From Bordetella genomosp. 1 (GTDB taxonomy: Bacteria; Pseudomonadota; Gammaproteobacteria; Burkholderiales; Burkholderiaceae_B), in assembly GCF_002261335.1 (NCBI RefSeq), contig NZ_NEVL01000004.1, positions 124,001-188,000 of the forward strand: a stretch of 64,000 nucleotides of DNA, in the 5' to 3' direction. The notes beneath the pieces are model-generated. The model had not been told where the DNA came from, searched no databases, and saw nothing but the letters and a program-made list of their open reading frames with translations. Shown here one piece after another: positions 56,891-64,000 of this stretch (the stretch's first letter is position 1; each line of letters starts with the position of its first letter). A program made the position numbers and the translations under genes.

Positions 56891-57655
56891 TTGAGCTTCG
56901 TCGCCCTGATTCCGGCGCGCACCGCGTCGACCCGCCTGCCCGACAAACCGCTCGCGGACATCGCCGGCAAGCCCATGGTGGTGCGCGTGGCCGAACGCGC
57001 CGCGCTGTCCGGCGCCCGCCGCGTGGCCATCGCCACCGACGACGAGCGCGTGCGTGCCGCGGCCGCCGCGCATGGCTACGAGGCCCTGCTCACGCGTCCC
57101 GACCATCCCACCGGCACCGACCGGCTGGCCGAGGCGGTGGCGCAGCTCGGCCTGGCGCCCGATGAAATCGTGGTCAACGTCCAGGGCGACGAGCCCCTGA
57201 TCGAGCCCGCCCTGATCGACGCCGTGGCCCAGCGCCTGCGCGACGCGCCCGAGGCGGCCATCGCCACCTGTGCCTGCCCGCTGGCCGACGCCCAGGCGCT
57301 GTTCAACCCGAACGCGGTCAAGGTGGTGTGCTCGGCATCCGACCGCGCGCTGTATTTCTCTCGCGCGCCGATCCCCTGGGCGCGCGATGCGCTGGCCGGC
57401 GGCGAACGCGTGCTCGCGCCCGGCCTGCCCGCCCTGCATCACATCGGCATGTACGCCTATCGGGTCGCGTTCCTGCGCCAGTACCCCACGCTTGCGCAGG
57501 GTCAACTCGAGCGATATGAATCGCTCGAACAGTTGCGTGCGATGGAACATGGGTACACCATCGCGGTGTTGCGCACCTCGGCCGCTCCGGCGGCCGGCGT
57601 CGACACGCCGGAAGACCTCGAACGCGTGCGGGCCCTCTACGCAAATCGGTTATAA
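56891..57655 (+). CDS. kdsB: 3-deoxy-manno-octulosonate cytidylyltransferase
   Basis: 254-residue enzyme activating Kdo as CMP-Kdo for lipopolysaccharide inner core. The nucleotide-binding start is [61 protein letters not shown] and [13 protein letters not shown] are signatures. The start is TTG at 56891, the only codon giving the family N-terminus. It follows ycaR by 60 nt. Confidence 0.96.
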   Translation: MSFVALIPARTASTRLPDKPLADIAGKPMVVRVAERAALSGARRVAIATDDERVRAAAAAHGYEALLTRPDHPTGTDRLAEAVAQLGLAPDEIVVNVQGDEPLIEPALIDAVAQRLRDAPEAAIATCACPLADAQALFNPNAVKVVCSASDRALYFSRAPIPWARDALAGGERVLAPGLPALHHIGMYAYRVAFLRQYPTLAQGQLERYESLEQLRAMEHGYTIAVLRTSAAPAAGVDTPEDLERVRALYANRL

Positions 57656-57706
57656 GGGTTATGTCTCATGGCGCGGCCCCACACGCGCTGCTGCATTGCG
57701 GCATAA

Positions 57707-58405
<699 letters not shown>

Positions 58406-58504
58406 GCCCCTCCCTGGCCGGCGGCGCCTCGCGCCGCCGCGGTCGACTCCGCGGAACCGCCGCCGGAGCCGCCATGAATTCAACTGCGTTTGAGAAGATC
58501 TGAC

Positions 58505-59263
58505 ATGGAAATCGCGAACAAGGTATTCATCGTGACCGGCGGCGCGTCCGGTCTGGGCGCGGGCACCGCCCGCATGCTGGTCGAGAACGGCGCGCGCGTC
58601 GTCATCGCCGACCTGCAGGACGAACCCGGCCAGGCCCTGGCCAAGGAGCTCGGCCAGGTCTACGTGCACTGCGACGTGACCCAGGAAGCCGACGGCCGTG
58701 CCGCCGTGGCGGCCGCGCTCGAGCTGGGCAAGCTGTTCGGCCTGGTCAACTGCGCCGGCGTGGCCCCCGCGGCCAAGATCGTCGGGAAGAACGGCGCGCA
58801 CCCGCTGGAGCTGTTCCAGAAGGTCGTGTCGATCAACCTGATCGGCAGCTTCAACATGATGCGCCTGGCCGCCGAGGCCATGAGCAACAACGCGCCCGAA
58901 GCCACCGGCGAGCGCGGCGTGATGATCAACACCGCCTCGGTCGCGGCCTTCGACGGCCAGATCGGCCAGGCCGCCTACGCCGCCTCGAAGGCGGGCGTGG
59001 CCGGCATGACCCTGCCGATCGCGCGCGACCTCGCCAAGACCGGCATCCGCTGCATGACCATCGCCCCGGGCATCTTCGGCACGCCGATGATCTTCGGCAT
59101 GCCCCAGGAAGTGCAGGATTCGCTGGCCGCCAGCATTCCCTTCCCCGCCCGCCTGGGCCGCCCGGAAGACTACGCCAAGCTGGTCCAGAGCATCATCACC
59201 AACGACATGCTCAACGGCGAGACGATCCGCCTCGACGGCGCGATCCGCATGCCGCCCAAGTAA
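58505..59263 (+). CDS. Short-chain dehydrogenase (3-hydroxyacyl-CoA dehydrogenase type 2-like)
   Basis: 252-residue NAD-dependent oxidoreductase. The cofactor motif is [18 protein letters not shown], the acidic residue is in VVIADLQDE, and the structural motif is LVNCAGVA. The catalytic Ser and YxxxK are in [36 protein letters not shown]-like sequence follows. Overall it resembles HSD10-type 3-hydroxyacyl-CoA dehydrogenases of fatty acid or isoleucine breakdown. The ATG at 58505 was preferred to a TTG at 58490. It ends at a terminator. Confidence 0.9.
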   Translation: MEIANKVFIVTGGASGLGAGTARMLVENGARVVIADLQDEPGQALAKELGQVYVHCDVTQEADGRAAVAAALELGKLFGLVNCAGVAPAAKIVGKNGAHPLELFQKVVSINLIGSFNMMRLAAEAMSNNAPEATGERGVMINTASVAAFDGQIGQAAYAASKAGVAGMTLPIARDLAKTGIRCMTIAPGIFGTPMIFGMPQEVQDSLAASIPFPARLGRPEDYAKLVQSIITNDMLNGETIRLDGAIRMPPK

Positions 59264-59270
59264 GCCCCAG

Positions 59271-59302
59271 GAAGCGCCGGATCCCTCCGGCGCTTCTTTC
59301 TT
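59271..59302 (+). terminator. Intrinsic terminator after the short-chain dehydrogenase
   Basis: GAAGCGCCGGA (59271-59281) pairs with TCCGGCGCTTC (59286-59296) around TCCC, then TTTCTT. It starts 7 nt after the stop codon. Confidence 0.92.
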
Positions 59303-59380
59303 GCGCGCGCAACCATCGCGCATGCAGTGCCGGGCCGCCCCGCCCGTTTTCCCGAATTCGCAGCACGATCCTCCCTCCCC

Positions 59381-60964
59381 ATGGCATTGCTCCGCTCGGC
59401 AGCTACCGTCAGCAGCTTCACCCTACTCTCGCGCATCACCGGCCTGGCCCGCGACATCCTGGTCGCCCGCGCCTTCGGCGCCGGCCCGCTGACCGATGCG
59501 TTCTGGGTGGCCTTCCGCATCCCCAACCTGCTGCGCCGCCTGTTTGCCGAGGGCGCGTTCGCGCAGGCCTTCGTGCCGATCCTGGGCGCCGCGCGCAACA
59601 AGCACGGCGACGACGAGGTGCGCGTGCTGCTCGACCGCGTGGCCCTGCTGCTCACGCTCGCGCTCATGGTGGTGACCCTGGTCGGCATCGTGGCCGCGCC
59701 CTGGATCGTGACGGCCATGGCCAGCGGCCTGCGCAATTCCGCCCAGGACACCGAGTTCGGCGCCGCGGTCTGGATGACGCGGGTGATGTTCCCCTACATC
59801 CTGTGCATGTCGCTGATCGCCTTCGCCTCGGGCGTGCTCAACACCTGGCGCCGCTTCGCCGTGCCGGCCTTCACCCCGGTGCTGCTCAACGTGGCCATGA
59901 TCGTGGCCTGTGTGTGGCTGGCGCCGCACATGGAGGTGCCGGTCTACGCGCTGGCGCTGGGCGTGATGGCGGGCGGCGTGGCGCAGCTGGCGGTGCAATG
60001 GGTGGCGCTGGCCCGCCTGGGCCTCACGCCGCGCTTTTCGCTGCGCTTTCGCGAAGCCTGGGCCGACCCCACCGTGCAGCGCATCCTGCGCCAGATGGGC
60101 CCGGCCACGCTCGGCGTCTCGGTGGCGCAGATCTCGCTGCTGATCAACACCAACATCGCCACCTGGCTCACGCCGGGCAGCGTCAGCTGGCTGTCGTTCG
60201 CCGACCGCCTGATGGAATTCCCGACGGCCCTCCTCGGCGTGGCGCTGGGCACGGTGCTGCTGCCCAGCCTGTCGGCCGCCCACGCACGCGCCGACCAGCA
60301 CGGCTACAGCGCCCTGCTCGACTGGGGCCTGCGCCTGACCCTGCTGCTGGGCCTGCCCGCCGCCGTCGGACTCGCCATGCTGTCCGATGGGCTGGTCGCC
60401 ACCCTGTTCCACTACGGCGCCTTCACGGCCAGCGACGTGGCGCAGACCCGCCTCGCCGTGATCGCCTATTCCGTGGGCCTGATCGGCCTGCTCGCGGTCA
60501 AGATCCTGGCGCCCGGCTTCTACGCCAAGCAGGACATCCGCACGCCGGTGAAGATCGCCATCGCGATCCTGGTGCTCACGCAGATCATGAACGCCATCTT
60601 CGTGCCCTGGCTGGCCCATGCCGGCCTGGCGCTGGCCATCGGCCTGGCCGCCTGCATCAACGCGCTCGCCCTGCTCACCGGCCTGCGCCGGCGTGGCGTG
60701 TATCAGCCGGGCGCCGGCTGGGCGCGCTTCCTGATGCGCTGCCTGCCCGCCCTGCTGGCGATGGCCGCCGTGCTGTGGTGGGCCGACCGGCATCTGGACT
60801 GGATCGCGCTGCAGAGCTATCCGCTGCTGCGCGCGGGCTGGCTCGCCGCCGTGCTGGGCGCCAGCGGCATCGCCTACTTCGGCGTGCTGTTCCTGCTGGG
60901 CGCGCGCCTGCGCGACTTCACCCGCCGCCCCGCCGCCGCGGTGCCCACCGACGCCGCATCCTGA
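59381..60964 (+). CDS. murJ: Lipid II flippase MurJ
   Basis: 527-residue inner-membrane MOP-family flippase with about 14 helices that moves lipid II to the periplasmic side. ATVSSFTLLSRITGLARDILVARAFGAG then DAFWVAFRIPNLLRRLFAEGAFAQAFVP is the diagnostic start. Arginines of the central cavity are in RIPNLLRR. LGTVLLPSLSAAHA and PGFYAKQDIRTPVKIAI are further signatures. The ATG at 59381 has only a pyrimidine-rich upstream stretch (CCTCCCTCCCC), so the ribosome site is weak. Confidence 0.97.
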   Translation: MALLRSAATVSSFTLLSRITGLARDILVARAFGAGPLTDAFWVAFRIPNLLRRLFAEGAFAQAFVPILGAARNKHGDDEVRVLLDRVALLLTLALMVVTLVGIVAAPWIVTAMASGLRNSAQDTEFGAAVWMTRVMFPYILCMSLIAFASGVLNTWRRFAVPAFTPVLLNVAMIVACVWLAPHMEVPVYALALGVMAGGVAQLAVQWVALARLGLTPRFSLRFREAWADPTVQRILRQMGPATLGVSVAQISLLINTNIATWLTPGSVSWLSFADRLMEFPTALLGVALGTVLLPSLSAAHARADQHGYSALLDWGLRLTLLLGLPAAVGLAMLSDGLVATLFHYGAFTASDVAQTRLAVIAYSVGLIGLLAVKILAPGFYAKQDIRTPVKIAIAILVLTQIMNAIFVPWLAHAGLALAIGLAACINALALLTGLRRRGVYQPGAGWARFLMRCLPALLAMAAVLWWADRHLDWIALQSYPLLRAGWLAAVLGASGIAYFGVLFLLGARLRDFTRRPAAAVPTDAAS

Positions 60965-60975
60965 GCCGTCCCGTG

Positions 60976-61002
60976 AAAAAGCCGGAGCCAGTGTGCTCCG
61001 GC
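60976..61002. terminator. Hairpin after murJ
   Basis: GCCGGAGC (60981-60988) pairs with GCTCCGGC (60995-61002) around a 6-nt loop. A run of A precedes it and CCCAAATAATT follows. The geometry suits termination on the - strand better than after murJ. Between 61003 and 61273 I see only A/T-rich DNA (about 61210-61250) that may hold the promoter of the FecR-like gene. Confidence 0.5.
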
Positions 61003-61273
61003 CCAAATAATTAGGGACGCGCTGGGAATAATCTGCAACAATCCCGCACACGTTACACCAACTGCAACATTCGGCATGCAGACTGCATACACGCCGCGTG
61101 TTGGCGATATCCCTTGATACCGCAGGAAATTTTTCGCTATTCCCGGGGAACTCCCCCGATCCGAACAGGGTCTTTTCAATTCTTGAACGGTGACACCCTG
61201 CTACGCTAGGGTAATTTTTCGTAAAAAAGACTATTATTTACCGACTGCAATCTTTGGCCCTTTGGGGTCTGGT

Positions 61274-62293
61274 GTGGAAGAAGAAGTGATATCCACCGAA
61301 CTGCCGCCGCTTTCCGACCAGGTCATCAACTGGTTGATGCTGCTGCGCTCGGGCCGCGCGACCCGCCACGACTATGACAACTTCATGGCGTGGCGCGACG
61401 CGAGCCCGGCGCACGAGAGCGCCTGGCAACAACTCACCCACGTCCTCGGTGGTCCCACCACCGGGCGGCTCGGCGACGCCTATCCCCTGGGATACGCGTC
61501 GGAGAATCCGCGCGCCCGTGCCATCGAGATCGAGATCGCCCCGGAGGCCGAGCCGCCGGCGCAACCCGAACGCCGCAGCTTCCTGGGCCTGGCGGCCGTG
61601 CTGGGCGGCGTCGCCATGGCGGGCGGCGTGCTCGCCGTGCGCGACTTCTACCCGCTCGCCAGCGTGGCGGCCGACGCCGCCACCGCGACCGGCGAGCGCC
61701 GCCGCTACCAGCTGTCCGACGGCACCCAGCTGCTGCTCGACGCGCGCAGCCGTATCAACCTCGAATACACCTCCAGCTACCGCCGCCTGCAGTTGCTCGA
61801 GGGCGCGGTCTCCGTCACCGCACCGCACGATCCGGCCCGCCCCTTCCTGGTCCAGACGGCCGAAGGCGTGGTGCGCTCGCTCGGCACGCACTACATGGTG
61901 CGGCAGCAGGCGCGCCGCACGCTGGTGGTGGTGCACGAAAACGAAGTCGACGTCGAAACGGTCGGCGGCGCCCGCAGCGTGGTGCGGGCCGGCAACGGCC
62001 TGCGCTTCGACACCGCCCGCACCGACGTGCAACGCGCGGAGCTCGCGTCCGAGGCGGCCTGGGAAGGCGGCTGGATCAACGCCAATGGCCGTCCGCTGGC
62101 CGAGGTGGTGGCGGCCCTGCGCCCCTACCGGCACGGCACCCTGCGGGTCTCCATGGCCGCAGGCGGCCTGCCGGTCACCGGCATGTTTCCGCTCGACGAC
62201 ACCGACGCCGCCCTGCGTACGCTGCAACAGCAGATGCCGATCCAGGTGAGCAAAATGACACCGTGGTTTGTGTCTATCAGCGTATCGGCATAG
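61274..62293 (+). CDS. FecR-family anti-sigma factor, orphan
   Basis: 339-residue inner-membrane protein. The N-terminal cytoplasmic domain (DUF4880) contains VINWLMLLRSGRATRHDYDNFMAWRDASPAHESAWQQL, the sigma-binding signature. One helix (about 100-122, FLGLAAVLGGVAMAGGVLAV) leads to the periplasmic FecR domain (RYQLSDGTQLLLDARSRINLEY, FLVQTAEGVVRSLGTHYMVR). The GTG at 61274 has GGGG upstream; a GTG at 61190 would add 28 residues unlike the family. FecR proteins normally follow a FecI sigma gene and precede a TonB receptor; neither is here, so its partner must lie elsewhere or be lost. Confidence 0.9.
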   Translation: MEEEVISTELPPLSDQVINWLMLLRSGRATRHDYDNFMAWRDASPAHESAWQQLTHVLGGPTTGRLGDAYPLGYASENPRARAIEIEIAPEAEPPAQPERRSFLGLAAVLGGVAMAGGVLAVRDFYPLASVAADAATATGERRRYQLSDGTQLLLDARSRINLEYTSSYRRLQLLEGAVSVTAPHDPARPFLVQTAEGVVRSLGTHYMVRQQARRTLVVVHENEVDVETVGGARSVVRAGNGLRFDTARTDVQRAELASEAAWEGGWINANGRPLAEVVAALRPYRHGTLRVSMAAGGLPVTGMFPLDDTDAALRTLQQQMPIQVSKMTPWFVSISVSA

Positions 62294-62550
62294 AATCACG
62301 GTCGTTGTGCCAATTGTGTTGGTCGCCCGCGCGCGTAAAAGCGCTGCCGGCGCCGCTCCGGACTCCTCCTTTGCCGGACCCTTGCCCCCCCAGCACAAAC
62401 GGCTTTTCGCAGCAAAAACCCGCGCCCCGTCGCCGTTGCATCTCACGCGCAACCGCCCTGACGCCCGTTCTTGTTGCATTTGCACTACAAACACACCATC
62501 AGATCAACTCTCGGCGCTGTGTCCGGTCGCGTGTCTTCTTCCCTTGGGGC

Positions 62551-62578
62551 TTGCATTCCCCGGAGGGGCTGATACAAT
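62551..62578 (+). promoter_or_regulatory. rpsT promoter
   Basis: TTGCAT (62551-62556) and TACAAT (62573-62578) with 16-bp spacing make a strong sigma-70 promoter, leaving about a 30-nt leader before rpsT. The rest of the gap after fecR (62294-62550) shows nothing I recognise. Confidence 0.8.
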
Positions 62579-62614
62579 ATCTGACTTTGCCGAATTCACT
62601 ACTTTTTAAGCAAC

Positions 62615-62878
62615 ATGGCCAATACCGCCCAAGCCCGCAAGCGCGCTCGCCAATCGGTTGAGCGTAACAAGCACAACTCCAGCCTGCGCTCGATGCTGCG
62701 CACCGCCATCAAGCGTGTTCGCCAGGCCATCGAAGCCGGTGACAAGGCTGTGGCTGGTGAAACGCTGCGCAAGGCGACCAGCGTGATCGACCGCGTGGCT
62801 GACAAGAACATCATCCACAAGAACAAGGCCGCTCGCCACAAGAGCCGCCTGGCCGCTGCTGTCAAGGCGCTGGCCTAA
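62615..62878 (+). CDS. rpsT: 30S ribosomal protein S20
   Basis: 87-residue 16S rRNA-binding protein. [39 protein letters not shown] and [28 protein letters not shown] are unmistakable. It lies close to murJ, as in many betaproteobacteria, with the FecR-like gene in between here. It is a single-gene unit ended by a terminator. Confidence 0.98.
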   Translation: MANTAQARKRARQSVERNKHNSSLRSMLRTAIKRVRQAIEAGDKAVAGETLRKATSVIDRVADKNIIHKNKAARHKSRLAAAVKALA

Positions 62879-62926
62879 GTTCTGCCGCCCCGCTCACCCG
62901 GGGCAGCAAGAATACGGCAAATGAAG

Positions 62927-62955
62927 AAGGATGCCCGCGGGCATCCTTTTTTGTT
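62927..62955. terminator. Bidirectional terminator between rpsT and garL
   Basis: AAGGATGCCCG pairs with CGGGCATCCTT (62928-62949), a perfect 22-nt palindrome that folds with a small central loop. Six T follow on the + strand and AAGAAG precedes it, so it serves both convergent genes. Confidence 0.9.
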
Positions 62956-62969
62956 TTGGTCGCGCGGCC

Positions 62970-63737
62970 TCAGGTGGGGAATGCCTCGCGCAACGCGAAG
63001 GTGGCCTGCTTGAAGATGCCCAGGTCGGTGCCGACCGCGACGAAATTCATGCCCATGTCGATGTAGCGGCGCGCATCGGCCGCCACCGGCGCCAGGATGC
63101 CCACGGCCTTGCCGGCCGCGCTGATGCGCTCGTGCAGATGGCGGATGGCTTCCTGCACCTCGGGGTGACCCGGGTTGCCCAGGTGGCCCAGGCCGGCGGC
63201 CAGGTCCGACGGCCCGATGAACACGCCATCCACCCCTTCCACCGCCGCGATCCTGTCGACCGCCTCGATGCCGGGCCGGCTTTCGATCTGCAGCAGCACG
63301 CAGATGTTGTCGTTGATCGTGTGCAGGTAGTCAGGCACCGTGCCGTAGCGGTTGCTGCGCTGCAGGCCCGCCACGCCGCGCATGCCTTGCGGCGGATAGC
63401 GCGTGGCGGCCACGGCGCGCAGCGCGTCGTCTTCGGATTCGATGAACGGGATCAGCAGGTTGTAGAAGCCGATGTCGAGCAGGCGCTTGATCTCGACCGG
63501 GTCGTTCCACGACGGCCGCCCCACGGCGGCGCTGGCGCTGCCCTGCAGGGCCTGCAGCTGCTGCAGGAACATCGGCACCTCGTTGGGCGAGTGCTCGCCG
63601 TCGAGCAGCAGCCAGTCGAAATTGGCCAGGCCGGCGAGCTCCGCCGTGATGTGGCTCGACATGCACATCCAGAAACCGATGAGCCGTTCGCGCGCCAGGA
63701 TGCGCTGGCGGAAGCGGTTGGGCAATGGGGAAGTCAT
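62970..63737 (-). CDS. garL: 5-keto-4-deoxy-D-glucarate aldolase
   Basis: 255-residue HpcH/HpaI-family class II aldolase splitting 5-keto-4-deoxy-D-glucarate into pyruvate and tartronate semialdehyde. GLANFDWLLLDGEHSPNEV, VGRPSWNDPVEIKRLLDIGFYNLLIPFIE, ATRYPPQGMRGVAG, VLLQIESRPGIEAVDRIAAVEGVDGVFIGPSDLAAGLGHLGN and GILAPVAADARRYIDMG closely follow E. coli GarL as I remember it, more so than HpcH or RhmA. ATG at 63737. It is 88 nt after a Bug binding-protein gene on the same strand. GudD, which makes its substrate, is encoded 43 kb away. Confidence 0.9.
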   Translation of the reverse strand: MTSPLPNRFRQRILARERLIGFWMCMSSHITAELAGLANFDWLLLDGEHSPNEVPMFLQQLQALQGSASAAVGRPSWNDPVEIKRLLDIGFYNLLIPFIESEDDALRAVAATRYPPQGMRGVAGLQRSNRYGTVPDYLHTINDNICVLLQIESRPGIEAVDRIAAVEGVDGVFIGPSDLAAGLGHLGNPGHPEVQEAIRHLHERISAAGKAVGILAPVAADARRYIDMGMNFVAVGTDLGIFKQATFALREAFPT

Positions 63738-63825
63738 AGTGTTGCAAATCTCCAGCTGAATGGGGTGCGCGCCACCCTGGCGCGCACCCGCGACATCCAC
63801 GGTGCGGGCGATTGCCCGCGCCCGA

Positions 63826-64000
63826 TCAATCCATGCGTGCGCCCGAGGCGCGTGCGGCCTTGCCCCACTTCTCGATCTCGCCGCTCACGAACTGCGAGAA
63901 CGCCTTGGGATCGTTGCCGATCACCACGAAGCCGACGGCCTCGAGTTTGCCCTTGAGTTCGGGCTGCGCCAAGGCCTTGACGGTGGCCTTGTGCAGACGC
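63826..64000 (-). CDS. Bug-family substrate-binding protein (partial, N-terminus beyond window)
   Basis: Only the last 58 codons are in the window. They read LHKATVKALAQPELKGKLEAV, then GFVVIGNDPKAFSQFVSGEIEKWGKAARASGARMD and stop. The pattern of a helix pair with F.QFV..EI.KW is the standard C-terminus of Bug/TctC periplasmic proteins, like the complete copy at 17467-18438. It lies upstream of garL in the same direction, repeating the Bug-plus-glucarate-enzyme arrangement. Confidence 0.85.
   Translation of the reverse strand, partial: RLHKATVKALAQPELKGKLEAVGFVVIGNDPKAFSQFVSGEIEKWGKAARASGARMD

Overview
The window is high-GC bacterial chromosome from a betaproteobacterium of the Burkholderiales, most likely Alcaligenaceae (Bordetella/Achromobacter type). 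This rests on gene order (rpmI-rplT-pheS-pheT-ihfA-MerR; exbB-exbD-lpxK-ycaR-kdsB-adk), Bug-type periplasmic binding proteins, a trifunctional PutA and a PcaF-type thiolase. The genus is inferred from remembered protein likeness, not from a search. I see no prophage, transposase gene or CRISPR array.

Layout. 1-4.7 kb: partial TonB-dependent siderophore receptor with a Fur-like box, small unknown proteins, an LprI-like secreted protein and tRNA-Pro(GGG). 4.7-9.8 kb: leftward translation and nucleoid operon rpmI-rplT-pheS-pheT-ihfA-merR; infC is not next to rpmI. 9.9-13.7 kb: TraB/GumN-like protein with altered motifs, alpha/beta hydrolase, comM, ubiK. 14.2-16.1 kb: glnK-amtB behind a sigma-54 promoter and two NtrC-type sites. 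16.2-19.8 kb: LacI regulator divergent from a Bug protein and glucarate dehydratase, with a paired operator between them. 19.9-21.7 kb: an FAD monooxygenase bracketed by twelve copies of a ~20-bp repeat, forming two long hairpins. 21.7-24.1 kb: TetR/MFS pair with a perfect inverted-repeat operator, then a 73-aa protein. 24.3-29.3 kb: branched-chain amino acid ABC transporter livK-livH-livM-livG-livF. 29.6-33.4 kb: putA with an apparent PutA-autoregulated promoter. 33.6-47.7 kb: leftward series clpS, alpha-2-macroglobulin (yfhM), pbpC, clpA, pqiA, pqiB, pqiC. 47.9-54.1 kb: cold-shock protein, DUF192 protein, PcaF thiolase, CLC antiporter, sodB, xseA. 54.3-59.3 kb: a DnaA-box cluster, then exbB-exbD-lpxK-ycaR-kdsB-adk and a short-chain dehydrogenase. 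59.4-64 kb: murJ, an orphan FecR-like anti-sigma factor, rpsT, garL and a partial Bug protein.

How the genes connect. Glucarate dehydratase (18.5 kb) and 5-keto-4-deoxy-glucarate aldolase GarL (63 kb) catalyse consecutive steps of D-glucarate breakdown, and each lies beside a Bug binding protein. Amino-acid use is served by liv and putA, whose upstream regions share sequence motifs. Envelope upkeep is heavily represented: YfhM/PbpC, PqiABC, MurJ, LpxK, KdsB and ExbBD.

The observations most worth follow-up are the GTCAGAC-core repeats around the monooxygenase, the inverted DnaA boxes between xseA and exbB, the clpS/clpA pair split by envelope genes, the PutA and LacI operator architectures, and a strong terminator with no gene upstream of it before ubiK.
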